64,000 nucleotides of DNA. It comes from Hepsetus odoe (lineage: Eukaryota > Chordata > Actinopteri > Characiformes > Hepsetidae). The notes under the pieces are model-generated. The model had not been told where the DNA came from. It saw only the letters and a program-made list of their open reading frames with translations, and searched no databases. The stretch's first letter is position 1, and each line of letters opens with the position of its first letter. Of this stretch, positions 1 through 12,524 are shown piece by piece. The DNA lies in assembly GCA_017165825.1 (NCBI GenBank), contig CM029366.1, forward strand, positions 30,903,350 through 30,967,349, given 5' to 3'. The position numbers and the translations under genes were made by a program.

Positions 1-83
1 TCCTCTTTCTCTGTTCTGCCAGTTAGAAGAAGAACTCTGGGGGAAGGTCCATATGCTTTTCCGTTTTTTTTTTTGTACACATT

Positions 84-126
84 CTCTCTCTCTCTCTCTC
101 CCTCTCTCTATCTATCTCTCTCTCTC
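84..126 (+). repeat. (TC)n microsatellite
   Basis: Imperfect TC/TCTA dinucleotide tract ending in CTGCAG. The open frame across it is low-complexity (SLSLSLPLSIYLSLS) and not a gene. Confidence 0.9.
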
Positions 127-129
127 TGC

Positions 130-372
130 AGAACCTCACGATTTCCATAAGATGCCACAGGCTATGAGACTCAGACAGCGATTTACCATCAATTTTTCAG
201 CTCGGGATTTTTTTACTGCAAATAAATTGCTCACTAAAAATCATATTATGCTGCATCAATTTGTGGATTAACCAATGCAAATGGTATGCTAATTGGACAG
301 GATTAAATCTGTGTGACAGATGGTTTCTCTATTGTTCTGATATCGTGTGTAATGGCCCTGCTGTCAGATGTG

Positions 373-408
<36 letters not shown>

Positions 409-600
409 CTATGTGTGTAAAGATGTAAAGAACATTTTCCTCAGACTCAGACTAAATATAGCCACTGCTCTGGTCAGGAGAAACTGCAACTCTACTTAAT
501 GCAAATGAATAATAACTCCTCTGTGCCCGAGCAGCAGTGTTAGAATATATTTACATCATTATGCAAGCACTCTTGGTCATGGTCAGTCACTTTTCTTACA
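130..600. other. Unique non-coding stretch with POU octamers (candidate regulatory element)
   Basis: No repeat is recognised except a (GT)n at about 379-407. ATGCAAAT at 275-282 is followed 11 bases later by ATGCTAAT at 286-293, and ATGCAAAT recurs at 499-506. CTAATTGG at 289-296 is a homeodomain-type site overlapping the second. The cluster suggests an enhancer; conservation cannot be judged from one sequence. Confidence 0.35.
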
Positions 601-753
601 TTTTCCATCTATTATGTATACACTATTAACATGTTACTCATGGTGGATTCCACCCTCTGATGGCCGATGTTCCCCAAAGTCACAAAAATTTCCACAAAAT
701 GTTTTTTGTAATGTAGTTTGGGCCAGAGCAGTTCCTCCTGCTCTCCACATTCG

Positions 754-1212
754 TGTGGGATTCGAAACCCATGACCTTGTGATCCTGGGGCCTAGTCCAT
801 AAACACTAGACCATTGTGAAACGCAGCACAGCACAACACAACGATATTCAGCCTCTGCGTTTCACCCATTCACACACATGTGCAGCAGGGGGCAGCTATT
901 GAAAGTGCCCAGGGAGCAGTGACAGGGACGGTTCTTTGCTCAAGGGTACCTTAGAGCAACCTACTGGGGAGGAAATCGAATCCACAATCTTCCGATCCAG
1001 GGCCAACTTCCTAAGCACTAGGCCACCGTTGCCCCTGGACTTCTGCATTTAACCCATGCACACTGTGCAGCGATGGGCAGCTATGAAAGCTGCCTGGGGA
1101 GCAGTGACAGGGACGGTACCTTGCTCATGGGGACCTCAGGGCAGGTAAGGTAAAGTGTTTGAATCCACAATCTTCCGATCCTGTGGCCAACTCCCTAACC
1201 ACTAAGCCATCA
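754..1212 (-). repeat. SINE-A: three head-to-tail copies
   Basis: Three minus-oriented pieces of the main tRNA-derived SINE follow directly: 754-817 (head only), about 818-1036 and 1037-1212. Each ends with the reversed tRNA-like head (box B as GATTCGAA/ATCGAATCC/TTGAATCC, then CACTAGGCCACC). The two longer ones share the core GCAGTGACAGGGACGGT. Confidence 0.85.
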
Positions 1213-3320
1213 AGGGAAGTTCATAACCTGTCTCAACATGTCGACCGTTACTTGCAGATGTGCATTTTTAAAATAAGATTTATAATGCAACTTAATCAAT
1301 GTTCTGTAATTGCTTTTCTCAAGGTGTTGCTGTCCTTGTTTATTAGTTTGTTCATATGTATGAATAAATACCCACACACACACTCGCTCGTGATTATAAA
1401 ACGTTAGCTCCCTCTAGTAAGTGTCATCTGTCCAAAACGTAGCGTTTATAACATAGCATGGTGCACATCTGTGCAGATGGGGAGAGTCAGTTTAATGAGT
1501 TATCAATCATTCAATTTAAAAAGCCCTTTTTTAAGCACAAACCTACGCAGAGCTCTCCTGGCAAAACATTACTGATCATTTGTTTTGCAAATGTGACACT
1601 AAAAATGTTCTTTAACTCAGCAGGCGCTCTGATGCAGAAGAGTATTAATCATTTGCTCAGAGTGAGCTTCGTTTTCTCAGTCGCTTTAACTGATTTCGTC
1701 TTCGAGGAGAACAAACAGAGGTTAAAAAAAGCACAAAGCTCTTCCTGAAACGTGCAGAAATTAGGGACCTTTTCTCAAACCATAGTATACTTCTAGGAAG
1801 AAACACAATCGAGAAAAAAAACAGGAAACCCATGCGCAGTTCCCCAACAGGCTGAACACTCCTTACAGTGTAATTTTACGGGAGCCATTGTCTGGGCAGC
1901 TCGTAGCCTTGATTTATTGTCACTCTTATTGGCCAGCCCAGGAAAAACTCATTCAAACAGTACAAAACAGCACAAAAACAGAACTAACAACACATCAGAA
2001 CTGAAAAAGCAGCAGCTTTTTTGCACAACCACATTTATGCCCACCTACACAGTGATAATAGTCCGCTGATGCTCTCGCCAACAGAATTCCGAGAAGTGAA
2101 AATGAATACATGGAAATGCCGTAATATCGTGTTTTCTCCCATTGTATGAGTATCATTTGTCATTGCTTTACAATGTGCATGATAGTTAGGGATCAAAACA
2201 TGAAGGATGCTGCTAATAAATCAATAAATTTGTGAACAAATGCAAGCATTTGCTCACAGAAGCAGGGAAAGGCACTGAATCGGAAGGTTCTGTGAAGTTA
2301 TATTGCAGCTTTTTATGGCTCCACTTAAATTATGGTTTTTATTATTTTTTTTTTACTGACCTTTTTAAAGGCAGGACCCACTATGCCATCTAAAAGCTGC
2401 TCAAACTAGCTCCATAACCTTGGAAAGGCTCTGAAAGCCAGTATTGACCAATCACCCTGTTTTCCCTCTCTGCTTGTGTACCTATCCATCAAAACTCTCC
2501 TAGCAACTGATTATCCATCAAAGAACAGCATCGAGAGGAAGATGAATCACTTGGCATCTCATGTGGCTGAAATGGTGGAGAAATTCCAGAGGAAACAGTG
2601 CAGTTTCACAAAAAGATCCAATTTTGTAAATGGGAAAGAAACACAAGTTCATCACTTATGGCCTCCGTTCCATTCAGTTCCTCACTGACAAAAAGATTTT
2701 TTAAATTTAAATTTACTGTTAATGTGAGAATCTCAAAAACATTAGATGAGGTGCTGAGTAACAAGGAAATATCATTCAAAGCATATGGAAAGAATCAGAG
2801 AAGATGCAAGGGAAAAGTCACAAAATTGTTTCTTTATCCATCCATCCATACATAGACACACCTACCAAACTGGACAAATAATCACACTCGCTTAATGGGA
2901 CACTCAGACCTAAAAGAACTATTTAAGATATTAAGCTATGTATTTTGCGGCACCATATTGCAACTCTTTGGTTTGACCGAATTCACGACTGCGAATCCGT
3001 TTCTGTCCATCTTTAAATTCTTACTGCAATACCAGAATGCATTGCACAAATCTGTCATACAACCAGTAGGGAATTCTCTGGCAGGAATCAAGGACTTAGC
3101 AAATGACTTCTGTTCCACGGTCAGTGAAGAAACTGAAGAAGAGAAAAGCTTTAAATATTACAATAGGATTAAAACACATGAACACTGACCTTGAACTCCT
3201 TCAGAACATGCAAGAACATGTTCCAAACAGTGTGTTGTCACACTGGATTCTTGTCTACAACATTAGGAGAGCTCTTTTCTCTTTATGAATTCTTAAAGTG
3301 TTTGTCCAGAAGCTCCTGGT
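1213..3320. other. Unique intergenic DNA, no gene seen
   Basis: No exon with family resemblance and only short open frames. 1480-1735 is the least AT-monotonous part, with several TTTGCAAAT/TAATCATTT-like homeodomain or POU words, and could be constrained non-coding DNA. Confidence 0.3.
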
Positions 3321-3324
3321 TAGT

Positions 3325-3450
3325 CTTCCTGGGCAGGAAATCTAAATCTTCATTCACGCTCCTCAAATGTGTTCACTGGCTTCCAGTAGCTTCCAGCAAC
3401 AGATTTAAAACCCTGATGCAGCCAGAAATGGAGGAACCCTTCGATACCTC
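3325..3450 (+). mobile_element. L2-type LINE reverse transcriptase remnant
   Basis: The plus-strand reading HWLPVASSNRFKTL matches the LHWLPVxxRIxFKxL motif near the end of L2-like reverse transcriptases. Only this fragment survives and it loses frame after about 40 residues. Confidence 0.6.
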
Positions 3451-3966
3451 TTTGAGAAGCTTTGAAACGAGCACTAATAGAGCGTTGCACTTGTGCTATG
3501 CCGTATTATTTTACATTTTTCTAGGGATCAACACTCGTGTTTCTGGCAGTATTTTAGCCCAAAGGTTTTTCAACTAATCTGAATGAGCTATTCAAACATT
3601 TTTCCAAAGGCCACTTTGTTAGCCACTTCTGCTAAACATGTAGATGTGGAGTTTTAAAGATAACTGAAAAGCGATGCATGCAAGATGGCCTGTGAATAGT
3701 TCAGAAATCGAATGTTCAATGAATCAATGAAAAAACATCCATCTCAAACAGCCTGCCATAAAGTGTCCACCCAAAAGTGTTCATCTTGATATTTCAAAAA
3801 ATTCTCTTCAGCCGCTGGAGGAGAGGAGATGTATAGCACAAACAGAGATGGTAACAGTTCTCATCTGGTTTAAATGACTATTTCAGTCTCTTCTTATACT
3901 CATGTATGTGTAAGAGATAAAAAATAAAAAGTGGAAATAAACAGAAAAACAAGGTCTTGTTCTTTG

Positions 3967-3982
3967 TGAAGGACCATAGCCA

Positions 3983-4022
<40 letters not shown>

Positions 4023-4194
4023 TGCGATGGGCTGGCGACCTGTCCAGGGTGTGTCCCCTGTCCTCGCCCTGTGTGCGCTGGGTTGGACACCAGCACTCCC
4101 CGCGACCCCGTTTGGGACAAGCGGCAGAAAATGGATGGATATATATATATATATAAATATATAAATATATATATATACTGGCTATGGTCCTTCA
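3967..4194. mobile_element. Foldback element: inverted arms and (TA)n around a SINE-C tail
   Basis: A 23-base arm at 3967-3989 (TGAAGGACCATAGCCAG plus TATATA) reappears as its exact reverse complement at 4172-4194. Inside each arm is a (TA)n tract. Between them (4022-4139) sits the 3' part of the SINE-C family, from GATGGGCTGGCGACC to CGGCAGAAAATGGATGG. Confidence 0.8.
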
Positions 4195-4339
4195 TTTTCC
4201 TGTCATTTTCCCATCTGAGCTCTGAGTGTGCTCAAGACAAGACTGTAGAGATGAGCTTTTGATTGCATTGCTTGGGTATATATTGCTTTCCTATATACAT
4301 TCTAATGAATGGAGAACTGCAGTTGTTGAAAGGGACAAC

Positions 4340-4344
<5 letters not shown>

Positions 4345-4387
<43 letters not shown>
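4345..4387 (+). repeat. (AG)n microsatellite
   Basis: About 21 AG units, uninterrupted. Confidence 0.95.
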
Positions 4388-4389
<2 letters not shown>

Positions 4390-4390
<1 letters not shown>

Positions 4391-5629
4391 ACATTTTAAA
4401 TGTACTTATATAAATGAATATATTTTATGTATAATGTGCATAGTCTAGAACTTCTGGAAATTCTAGATACGGCACTGATTGAGGTCCCGAATTACAACCT
4501 GCTTTCAGTCAATAATAATCTAAAAATGGAGGACAGCGGTGGCAGCTCTATGCCAGGACTCCCTACCGAAGGAGTCACTGTAAACATGCTTAGTACACAT
4601 TACAATATATATTGATATTAACAAGCTTTGAATGTTAATTTTTAACAAAGAACAGCCTAGAAATGTGCACCAGATTGAGCACTAATATATGACCATCCGT
4701 TATTTGCCTGCTTTTTGACCTATTTTAGACATTTAAGGTCTGATTCTAAACCGTGTTCCACTCCTGAAGTCCAACAAAGTCATCATCAATCTTTTAAAGT
4801 TTGTTGGAGATGAGCAGTGTCAGTATATCATATCAGGAAGCACATGGCGATATGTCTTGGACTTGAGGGATTCGGAGGAGGTATTGAGGATCACAGTGGT
4901 GCACTTTTCAATTTTATATGATCCCATTCAATCTCACTCTATCACATGCTGCCATCTTACCGCAAGAAGGAGCAAGATGGACCGAACCATAAACTATGAT
5001 TACATTTTGACATTTAATACATCCCTCAAATCCAGCTTGTTTGTTCACAACATTCCCTGATAAAAGTGAGTGTGCAGCCCCTAAAATATGTTGGCTTCCT
5101 CCCCCTCTCCTGACTGTAACACTTTACTCCAGTCTAAGCCAATTGCCCTAATTGTTGCCACCTTGGAGGTTAAGGTTCTAGGATCCCTTCCTGCAAAAGC
5201 AGCCAAAATATTATCTTCATAATCTGGAAAATAGGAGTTAGACCTTGAGCTGCCCTCAGTCCTGGAAACAGAGTCTTAATGTGATTAAACTTTGGCTCAG
5301 TGTTTGATGATGAACAGACCTGCCTAATTCCTCTCCCTGCACTAAACACAGTGTGCATTTGGCAAATTATGGATCCAGAAACTTGGATCCAGAACTTCTA
5401 GCAAACAGCACCCCTTAATTATCAAACTACGTCAGATCGGGAAAGAAAAAGGCTGCTCAACATTTCAACATCTCAACATTTGGGGAACTTAAATTATACC
5501 TTCCAAAATGATCTCAAATTATCCAAAATGATCTCAAATTATCCCAAATTATATGCTTTAAGACATGGCCATGTTTTCCTTCTCTTGTAGTTATAATTTT
5601 AATGATGCAATAGCTGGATCTGATTTATA

Positions 5630-5665
<36 letters not shown>

Positions 5666-7480
5666 ATACAAATACTACTACTAATAATAATAATACCCAA
5701 CAATTCCCATATAGTTCAAGTCTCTCTGGTTCTTCATATGTTATAATCTGACTAAGAAAAAAAAATACATTGTTGCTCAATCTACAGAATAATGTGTATG
5801 GTATCGTTCAAATACCCTACACTAGATTCCAAACAGTGGTTCAGATGTTGAATAAAATATTATATTTGCCAGATTGTTTAATAATAAGTAATATACTGTA
5901 GTTATGAATCATTTATAATTATTTTGACAATTACTGGCCTCAACATTCACTCACTACTAATTTATTCAGTCGCTATTAATTTATTAATCATTACTTCCTT
6001 CTTGGTCATGCATACACCTTTGTGCAAAAGTTTTGGCAGCCTTTATTTTGGAAATTGTACCTTTTGTACCAGAGCTCCAAAACACAGTGAGTTTGGATTC
6101 TTTGTGCACGTTCAGTTTCAAATCTCTAAACCTTGACCAATAACGCAAGTCCTGAAGATCCCCTGCAGGGATTCACAACTAGCGCAACTGCATAAAAAGC
6201 AGCACTTTAAAATCCTTGATCTTACTTTATTCTTCTTTAATTGTTGTTGCACCTTCCGACATGATCCAGTCTTTTTTTTTTTTTTTGCGCCTTTGCATTT
6301 AGGTAGAAGACCCTAAGTATCGAGCTCTCTTGGTATGGTAGAGCACTGAGTCTGAGTCACCCACCTATATAGTTGAGAAATTGTAATCAGCTCATCATTT
6401 CAAACATGGATCCAGCTTTGTGGGGGTAAAAAATCACTCTAGGTCTCGTGGAAACTCTAGATATTTCACCAACTGTGTACCTGGGCTCTTTATGGAAGGA
6501 GTCACTGTAAAAATGCCATTTGCAAGACAAAGATAAAGAGAGATCAAATGTAGAATAGTCGTTCACGAACTTCAGATGCCAAAAAAGATTCATCTGCAGT
6601 GCTGCTAACTTGGTGCTGACATACTATAACATGTATATTTTTTAATGCTTTGTATTGAATGTTTATGGTCTGAACTATACGTCTACCTCTAATAGTGACA
6701 ATTCACCACAGACTTTAGCCGAATAAACTCTACCACCCTCAGCTACTTTCAGGACAGCAGCATTAAATGAACTATCCCCTACCAATAATCATCAGATTTG
6801 AATTATGAAGTGGCTCTGGCCCTATGCTACGTACCTGGCTGCAGGGCACCCGTATTGTATTACTGTCTGAGAGTAATGCACTCGGGTTTATTCTTTAATT
6901 ATATTGAGGAACAACCCAATTACCTGACTCACAGCTGGAGGCTGCCTCTTTATGAACGTAGTTAATTTCCCCTCGCCCAAACACACCTTATGTTCCAGCT
7001 CCCATCAATAAACAACTGGCATAAAAGACGTGAAATTTTCTTGAGAACAGGTCTGAGAGGTCTGACTGTGGTGGATATGGACAAGGGTGTGAAAAAATAG
7101 TTCAAGTGCCTGACCGCCAACATCCATAACATTTAGAGAAGAGGAACATCTGTCTTCAGCTGAGGTTATTGGCGGTTTGAATGTTTTGCTTCCTTAAAGG
7201 GGAAACCTAAAAAATATTTGGTCTACAGAAGTTATTTAGAGTACTTCAGTGTAAAACGGTTTTGCAGAGTAGACTCATCTCTTCTGATATTAGAAAACAA
7301 ATATGGCCATTACTGGGCAAAATTTTGGGCAACTGAGGAAAATAGATTTGAAAAGCTTTTTATGTGGAAATAAGCCTCATATAATTAACGGAGCCATAAC
7401 AACAAGAACAGATACAGTGAGCAATTTTAACGCGTTTCAAAATCTCTGCTCAAGGAATGAAGTGAAATTACACCTCTGCT
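4390..7480. other. Unique intergenic DNA with one (TA)n tract
   Basis: No gene seen. (TA)n at about 5629-5660. Around 5496-5550 a 17-base AAAATGATCTCAAATTA-type unit is repeated about three times. 6880-7030 (CACAGCTGGAGGCTGCC then TAGTTAATTTCCCC) has the balanced, low-repeat look of a conserved non-coding element. Confidence 0.3.
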
Positions 7481-7485
7481 TTTAA

Positions 7486-7876
7486 AGTGAAAGTGACAAC
7501 CCTAGTCATTGCAAGGTCACAGCACACCACAACAAAATTGGACCTCTGCATTTAACCCATGAAAATGCAGCTATTGAAAGCGCCCAGGGAGCAGTGACAG
7601 GGACGGTACCTTGCTCAAAGGTACCTCAGGGCAACCTACTGGTGAGGGAATCGAACCAACAATCTTCCAATGCAGGGGCAACTCCCTCACCACTAGGCCA
7701 CCGCTGCCCCTTTTTTACCCATACACACAGGTGCAGCAGGGGGCAGCTATTTAAAGTGCCCAGAAAGCAGCGATGAGGACAGTACTTTGCTCAGGAGTAC
7801 CTCCGTGCAACCTGCGGGTCTGGAATTGGAACCAATAAGCTTCTAATGCTGGGGCCAGCTGCCAAACCGCTGCCCC
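7486..7876 (-). repeat. SINE-A: two adjacent minus copies
   Basis: 7486-7710 is nearly full length, starting with the GTGAAAGTGA tail and ending CCACCGCTGCCCC. 7711-7876 is a second copy lacking its tail, joined directly to the first. Confidence 0.88.
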
Positions 7877-8369
7877 TAATTGTTGCAATTCTTCAGATAT
7901 CTTGTTTCATTCACCACTGCTATGAATCTTAGTCCTTTTCCTTCAACGAGGCCAAGCTGAACCAGGTTTGTTCAGTATTCTTTAAACCCCGGTGCTGTCT
8001 GGCAAACCAGTCTGTATTTCTCCTGGTTTGGAGCGCAACCACTGCAATCAAGGATGTGTCACCAATGCAGGAGAGGATACACAGTGGAAATAAACAAGGA
8101 GCTGGGAACCAACTTTTCAGATTCTCAACCATGATTTTAGGCTGAACCGAATTTGGTGCCTGAACCAGGATGGAGCTGGATCCCTGTTGGTAAAATAGTT
8201 CTATATGTGAGTTCCTCCAGAGCAGAGCATTTCACTCTCTACTGTGTTGTGTTTATATCTTAACCCTTTATGTGCATTATTGGGAAAAATGTTAGACACC
8301 AGAGGAAAAACAGATTTGAAAAGCTTTTTATGTGGGAAAAGAATATTATTAACAGAACCATAACAAAGC

Positions 8370-8598
8370 AAAAGTGAGTATTCTTGTCATTGCAAGGTCA
8401 CAACACAGCACACAGTGAACCGCTGCATTTAACCCATGCACACAAACACCATGCAGCAGCTATGAAAGCACCTGGGGAGCAGTGATGGGGACAGTACCTT
8501 GCTCAAGGGTACCTCAGGGCACCCTATTGGTAAGGGGTTTGAACCCACAATAGCCGATCCTGTGGCCAACTCCCTGACCACTAGACCACCGCTGCACC
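8370..8598 (-). repeat. SINE-A copy
   Basis: Minus-oriented: tail, ACACAGCACACAGTGAACC, GAGCAGTGATGGGGACAGT core, then the reversed tRNA-like head ending ACCACCGCTG. Confidence 0.88.
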
Positions 8599-8670
8599 TG
8601 AGCTAAAGCGTTACATTAAATCGGGTGCTGTTGATGGAAGTGCAGCTTACTGTGTGGAGCAAGGAGAATA

Positions 8671-8894
8671 AGTGAAAGTGAAATAGACCATTTGTTAAAC
8701 ACAACAAAATGCAGCCTCTGTGTTTAAGCCACAGACTGTGCAGCAAGGGACAGCAACTTAAAGTGGCCTGGGAGCAGTGATGGGGACGGTACATTGCCCA
8801 TGGGTACCTCAGGGAAACCTACTGGTGGGGAACTTGAACCTGCAAGCTTCCGATCCTGGGACCTAGTCCCCAATCACTAGACCACCTCTGCCCC
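8671..8894 (-). repeat. SINE-A copy
   Basis: Minus-oriented, more diverged (TACATTGCCCATGGGTACC in place of the usual core). It lies only about 70 bases from the previous copy. Confidence 0.85.
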
Positions 8895-10155
8895 AACCCT
8901 AAAGTCTGGAACTAAACCTGTTCTTAAAACCGGCTCATAAGCTCTCAACTACTTCTTTAAAAAGACATTGCTATTGATTATCACTTCATTTATCTTTAAA
9001 TGTATCCTGATGATATCTTGCTTTTTTGGAAAAGTTGTTTTGGAAGGTTAAACAGTTTGCTTTTGCACAGAACTATAACATGCTTTGAAAAATATTCTAA
9101 AGAAAGAAACTGTTGTCACACTCATGCCAGGTTTTAACTTACACGATTGCTTTCTATAATAGAGAGAAAGTAACAAACCCTGCCAAAAATCAAGTCTTAC
9201 TCCACAGTTCATTGATAATAATAAGGACCTCAAGTCTCCAGGTCGGTCCATCTGTTCTGTGGGTTTATTCATTAGTCGAACACTCCTAACAGAGTCCTGA
9301 CAGTGGGAAACATATGGTGATTGGGCTGAATGTCAAGTATCCAGCATGAAATGGCCAACTCGATTTAAGAAATTAAATAACTGACTCATTCTAGTGTCAA
9401 GAAGTGCCCTTGAAATGAATGTGCATATTTTATCCCCTAAGTTATATTACTGTGCAATCATTTTGACTTCTGGCTAATTGGCGTCATGGGGCCAGATAAA
9501 CCAGATTTGAGACCAGTGACTTTACAATCCGGATGCTGATTCTTAGTTGAAAAAAGGAGGGAATGTGGGAAAAAAGAGATTAAGAATGGCTTCGTCACAG
9601 ATATCTCTCTTTTACAAGCCGTAAATAAATCTCATTCCTTATTGATAAAATGTATTGATTCATTCACGCTTCAGGATAAGCAGTACGGTGCAACTGCAGA
9701 ACCATAAACCAGAATAAATTGGACCAGGAAAACAAAAGAGAATATATATTTTTTTAATATTATCCACAATCTTTAAGCAATCAGACTAAAATAACAGATT
9801 CAGACCAGCAGTTTATTGTCCTGGAATGAATGATTAAAGGGAATGAATTTAATGCAGCATCCAGTGCAATAAAACAGCAAAGAAGCCATGAAGAACTTAC
9901 ATTTATACATGTGTACTTTGCTCAGGGGTTAGAAATGTACAGAGAAACAGTAGTTAAGGGGAAGAAGAGGTACTGTATCAAAATCTTATTTCGAAGTGGA
10001 CGAGCCAGGGCTTTGTGTGTGGCTCATTGTCACTCTCATAAGCCTGTGGTATGAACGTTAACCATCTAGCCCAAATTAGCCTAGTCTATGTAGTCTACCC
10101 TGTGGTATTTGTGGTAATCCAGCCGGCTTTTGCAGATAGTCATTTATTTAATTGA
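8895..10155. other. Unique AT-rich intergenic DNA
   Basis: No gene, exon or recognisable repeat seen. Confidence 0.3.
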
Positions 10156-10159
10156 AATT

Positions 10160-10412
10160 AAAGTGAAAGTGAAAGCAACAACTTGTCATTGTGTATACAC
10201 AGCACACAGTAAACCATAATGAAATGCATCCTCTGCATTTCACCCATACACACACAATTGAACACAGCTATTGGAAGCAGCCCGCGGAGCAGTGATGGGG
10301 ATGGTACCTTGCTGAAGGGTACCTCAAGGCAACCTACTTGTCAAGGATTTGAAGCCACCCCCTCCCGGTCTTGGGGCCTAGTCCCCAAACACTAGACTAC
10401 CATTATTGCTCC
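10160..10412 (-). repeat. SINE-A copy
   Basis: Begins with AAGTGAAAGTGAAAG, the hexamer tail read on the opposite strand, then core and diverged head. Confidence 0.85.
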
Positions 10413-10814
10413 TTCCTGGCGGTTATCTCAATATGCATGAATGAAAGTCAAAGTATATTAAAAGCACTTTTTCAAAATAAATCTTTGTTTGGTGGTGTGG
10501 CTTTCTGTGGTAAACAATACTTTGACTAATGGGCAAACCAGTCATGACACAAAGACAAAGTAGTTTCATTTTACACCGTTATTAGTGTGATGTTTTCATT
10601 AATCAAATGAACTGACTGGAATGAAGAGGAAAAAGAAATATAATCTCAGATTCTGAGTCTTGATTAGATCAATCTCAGAACACAGGAGAATTTCAGAAAG
10701 TTCTACTCTTTAGTTGAAGTTATTTCATCTTTGAGAAACCCTTTACAATAGCGATATATTATTTTATCAAAATTATGTTTCACAATCACTGGCAATCTTA
10801 AATTTATTGACTGT

Positions 10815-10965
10815 TGAGACAACTCAACAGTACAGAATTTCTCCAGATCCTCCAGGGTTCTAGACCCTCTTGGACTTTGCATTTCAGCGCATCTCTCAGG
10901 GTTTCATGGGGGTTTAGGTCTGGAAACTGGGCTGACCAAAAGCTCAGTTTTGTCATTAAACCACA
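10815..10965 (-). mobile_element. Tc1/mariner-like remnant
   Basis: Text of the type CTCCAGATCCTCCAGGGTTC ... GGGGGTTTAGGTCTGGAAAC resembles the reversed DNA-binding region of fish Tc1-like transposases. Heavily decayed. Confidence 0.45.
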
Positions 10966-11114
10966 AAATGAGGATCCAGTTTTAGATTTTTGTCATATTT
11001 GATAATATATGAAATTGTTCATTTCTAATGTGTATAAAATTGTTTATTGCGTCTTTTTATGCTAAAAGACTCCATGTCTGTATTCTGGTTGTGAACAGCC
11101 TCTTACAAGATGCT

Positions 11115-11340
11115 GGGGCAGCGGTGGCCTAGTGGTTAGGGAGATTGTGGGTTTGATTCCCTCACCAGTAGGTAGCCCTGAGGTACCCTTGAGCAAGGTA
11201 CCGTCCCTGTCACTGCTCCCTGGGCGCTTTCAATTGCTGCTATTGCTGCACATGTGTGTATGGGTGAAACGCAGAGGTTGAATTTAGTTGTGCTGTGCTG
11301 TGTTTCACAATGACGAGGGTTGTCACTTTTTTCACTTTTC
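11115..11340 (+). repeat. SINE-A copy, plus orientation
   Basis: One of the clearest forward copies: GCAGCGGTGGCCTAGTGGTT (box A as TGGCCTAGTGG), box-B-like GGTTTGATTCC, CTTGAGCAAGGTACCGTCCC core, AGTTGTGCTGTGCTGTG, then a short TTTCAC-type tail. Confidence 0.9.
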
Positions 11341-11399
11341 ACAACTGGGATTAAATGAAGGTAAGAAAAAAAGCTAAGAACATGAATGAAGATGAAGAG

Positions 11400-11600
11400 C
11401 CCATGGGTGGTCTAGAGGTGGGACACTAGCCTTTGCACCAAGAGGTCGCAGGCCTGAATCCCACCTCCAGCACTACCACCACTGGGTTCCTGAGCAAAAC
11501 CCTTAACCCCAAGTTGCTCCAGGGGGCGACTGTCCCTGTGATTAGGAAATGGATGTTGCCCTGGATAAGAGTTGCTTCAAATGCTTTAAATGTAAGACAA
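11400..11600 (+). repeat. SINE-B copy (V-SINE-like)
   Basis: A different tRNA-derived head (TGGTCTAGAGGTGGGACACT ... CAGGCCTGAATCCC), then GAGCAAAACCCTTAACCCCA and GCTCCAGGGGGCGACTGTCC. The reverse form is seen at 12.8, 39.8 and 40.8 kb. Confidence 0.75.
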
Positions 11601-11639
11601 AAATGTCTCCATAACCATCCTCCTGCCCTTAGCAAGGGT

Positions 11640-12520
11640 GTAAAACAAAAAGGCAGATTTAAATATCTAAGTGCTGTAATGAAACGTTATCATCTATTGT
11701 TTCTTAATTAGGAAGGTTTTCTTCTGCACAGTAAGGAGTGGCAGTTATAAAGATACCAGACAGAAGAGTTCATGAAGTGTTACTTGTACAGCAGCTACTT
11801 TATATAATCCCAGCAACAATGCAGAATCCCATTTTCCGGCCCTGAATCCAGAAAACGTTGCAGAAGTCAATGCCCTGAAATGAAATCAAGCCCAAACGTA
11901 GGAAAGTTTCTGAGCCTTTTCAGCCTCAAAAGCTGCAGGTTTTTTGCACCAAACAAACTGTGTCAACAGTCAATTTGCTAAGAGAGAACCCAAGAATATT
12001 CTTAACTAATTAAGCAGCCATTACAACGAGAGGGGACGTTTCTTTTCCTCAAATCGTTCCCTCGTCCCCGGCCCCATCCGTCCTCTCAGCCGCTGTTCAG
12101 GCATTGACCATTGGCTGCTGGCTGCTAATTGCTCTGAGACAGGATAATTGAGTGGTCTCTGGGGCTCCATTCAGCTCCACACACTTCAATACCGTCAGCA
12201 AATGTCAACACAAGGGTGAGGATTAATGAGCTGGCGCTGATGCGAACGTTTGCCAGCCAATCCCCATGGCTACTCCAAACCTGACACTCTGATAGAAAAC
12301 GGGCCACTAAGAAATTTCTTGAACGGGGGATGGCTGTGACATTCCCAGCCTGGAGATCAATTTCCACTCAGTGTCTGGAGCTGCTGGAGCACCAAACAAA
12401 CAGCTCGCCTAGACCTGCAGTGAATTTATATTCTGAACATATTATTTATCACCAGCTGCAAAGCATAAATCATGGAGTTAATTGTTCAAAGCCAATAAGT
12501 TATAAGTGCCTGTGATCGTA
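11640..12520. other. Unique non-coding stretch, candidate conserved element
   Basis: No repeat or exon. About 11995-12480 is rich in homeodomain words (GGATTAATGAGC, GGATAATTGAG) and has even base composition unlike the AT-rich surroundings. Its open frames lack codon-like structure or splice logic. Confidence 0.35.
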
Positions 12521-12524
12521 CACA

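Noticed and set aside
11115..11190. tRNA genes at the A-box/B-box sites of SINE-A copies (here, 36.5, 41.4, 48.4 kb) and at 53.95 kb
   Set aside because: Box A and box B are present but acceptor and anticodon stems do not close, and each is followed by a SINE body.
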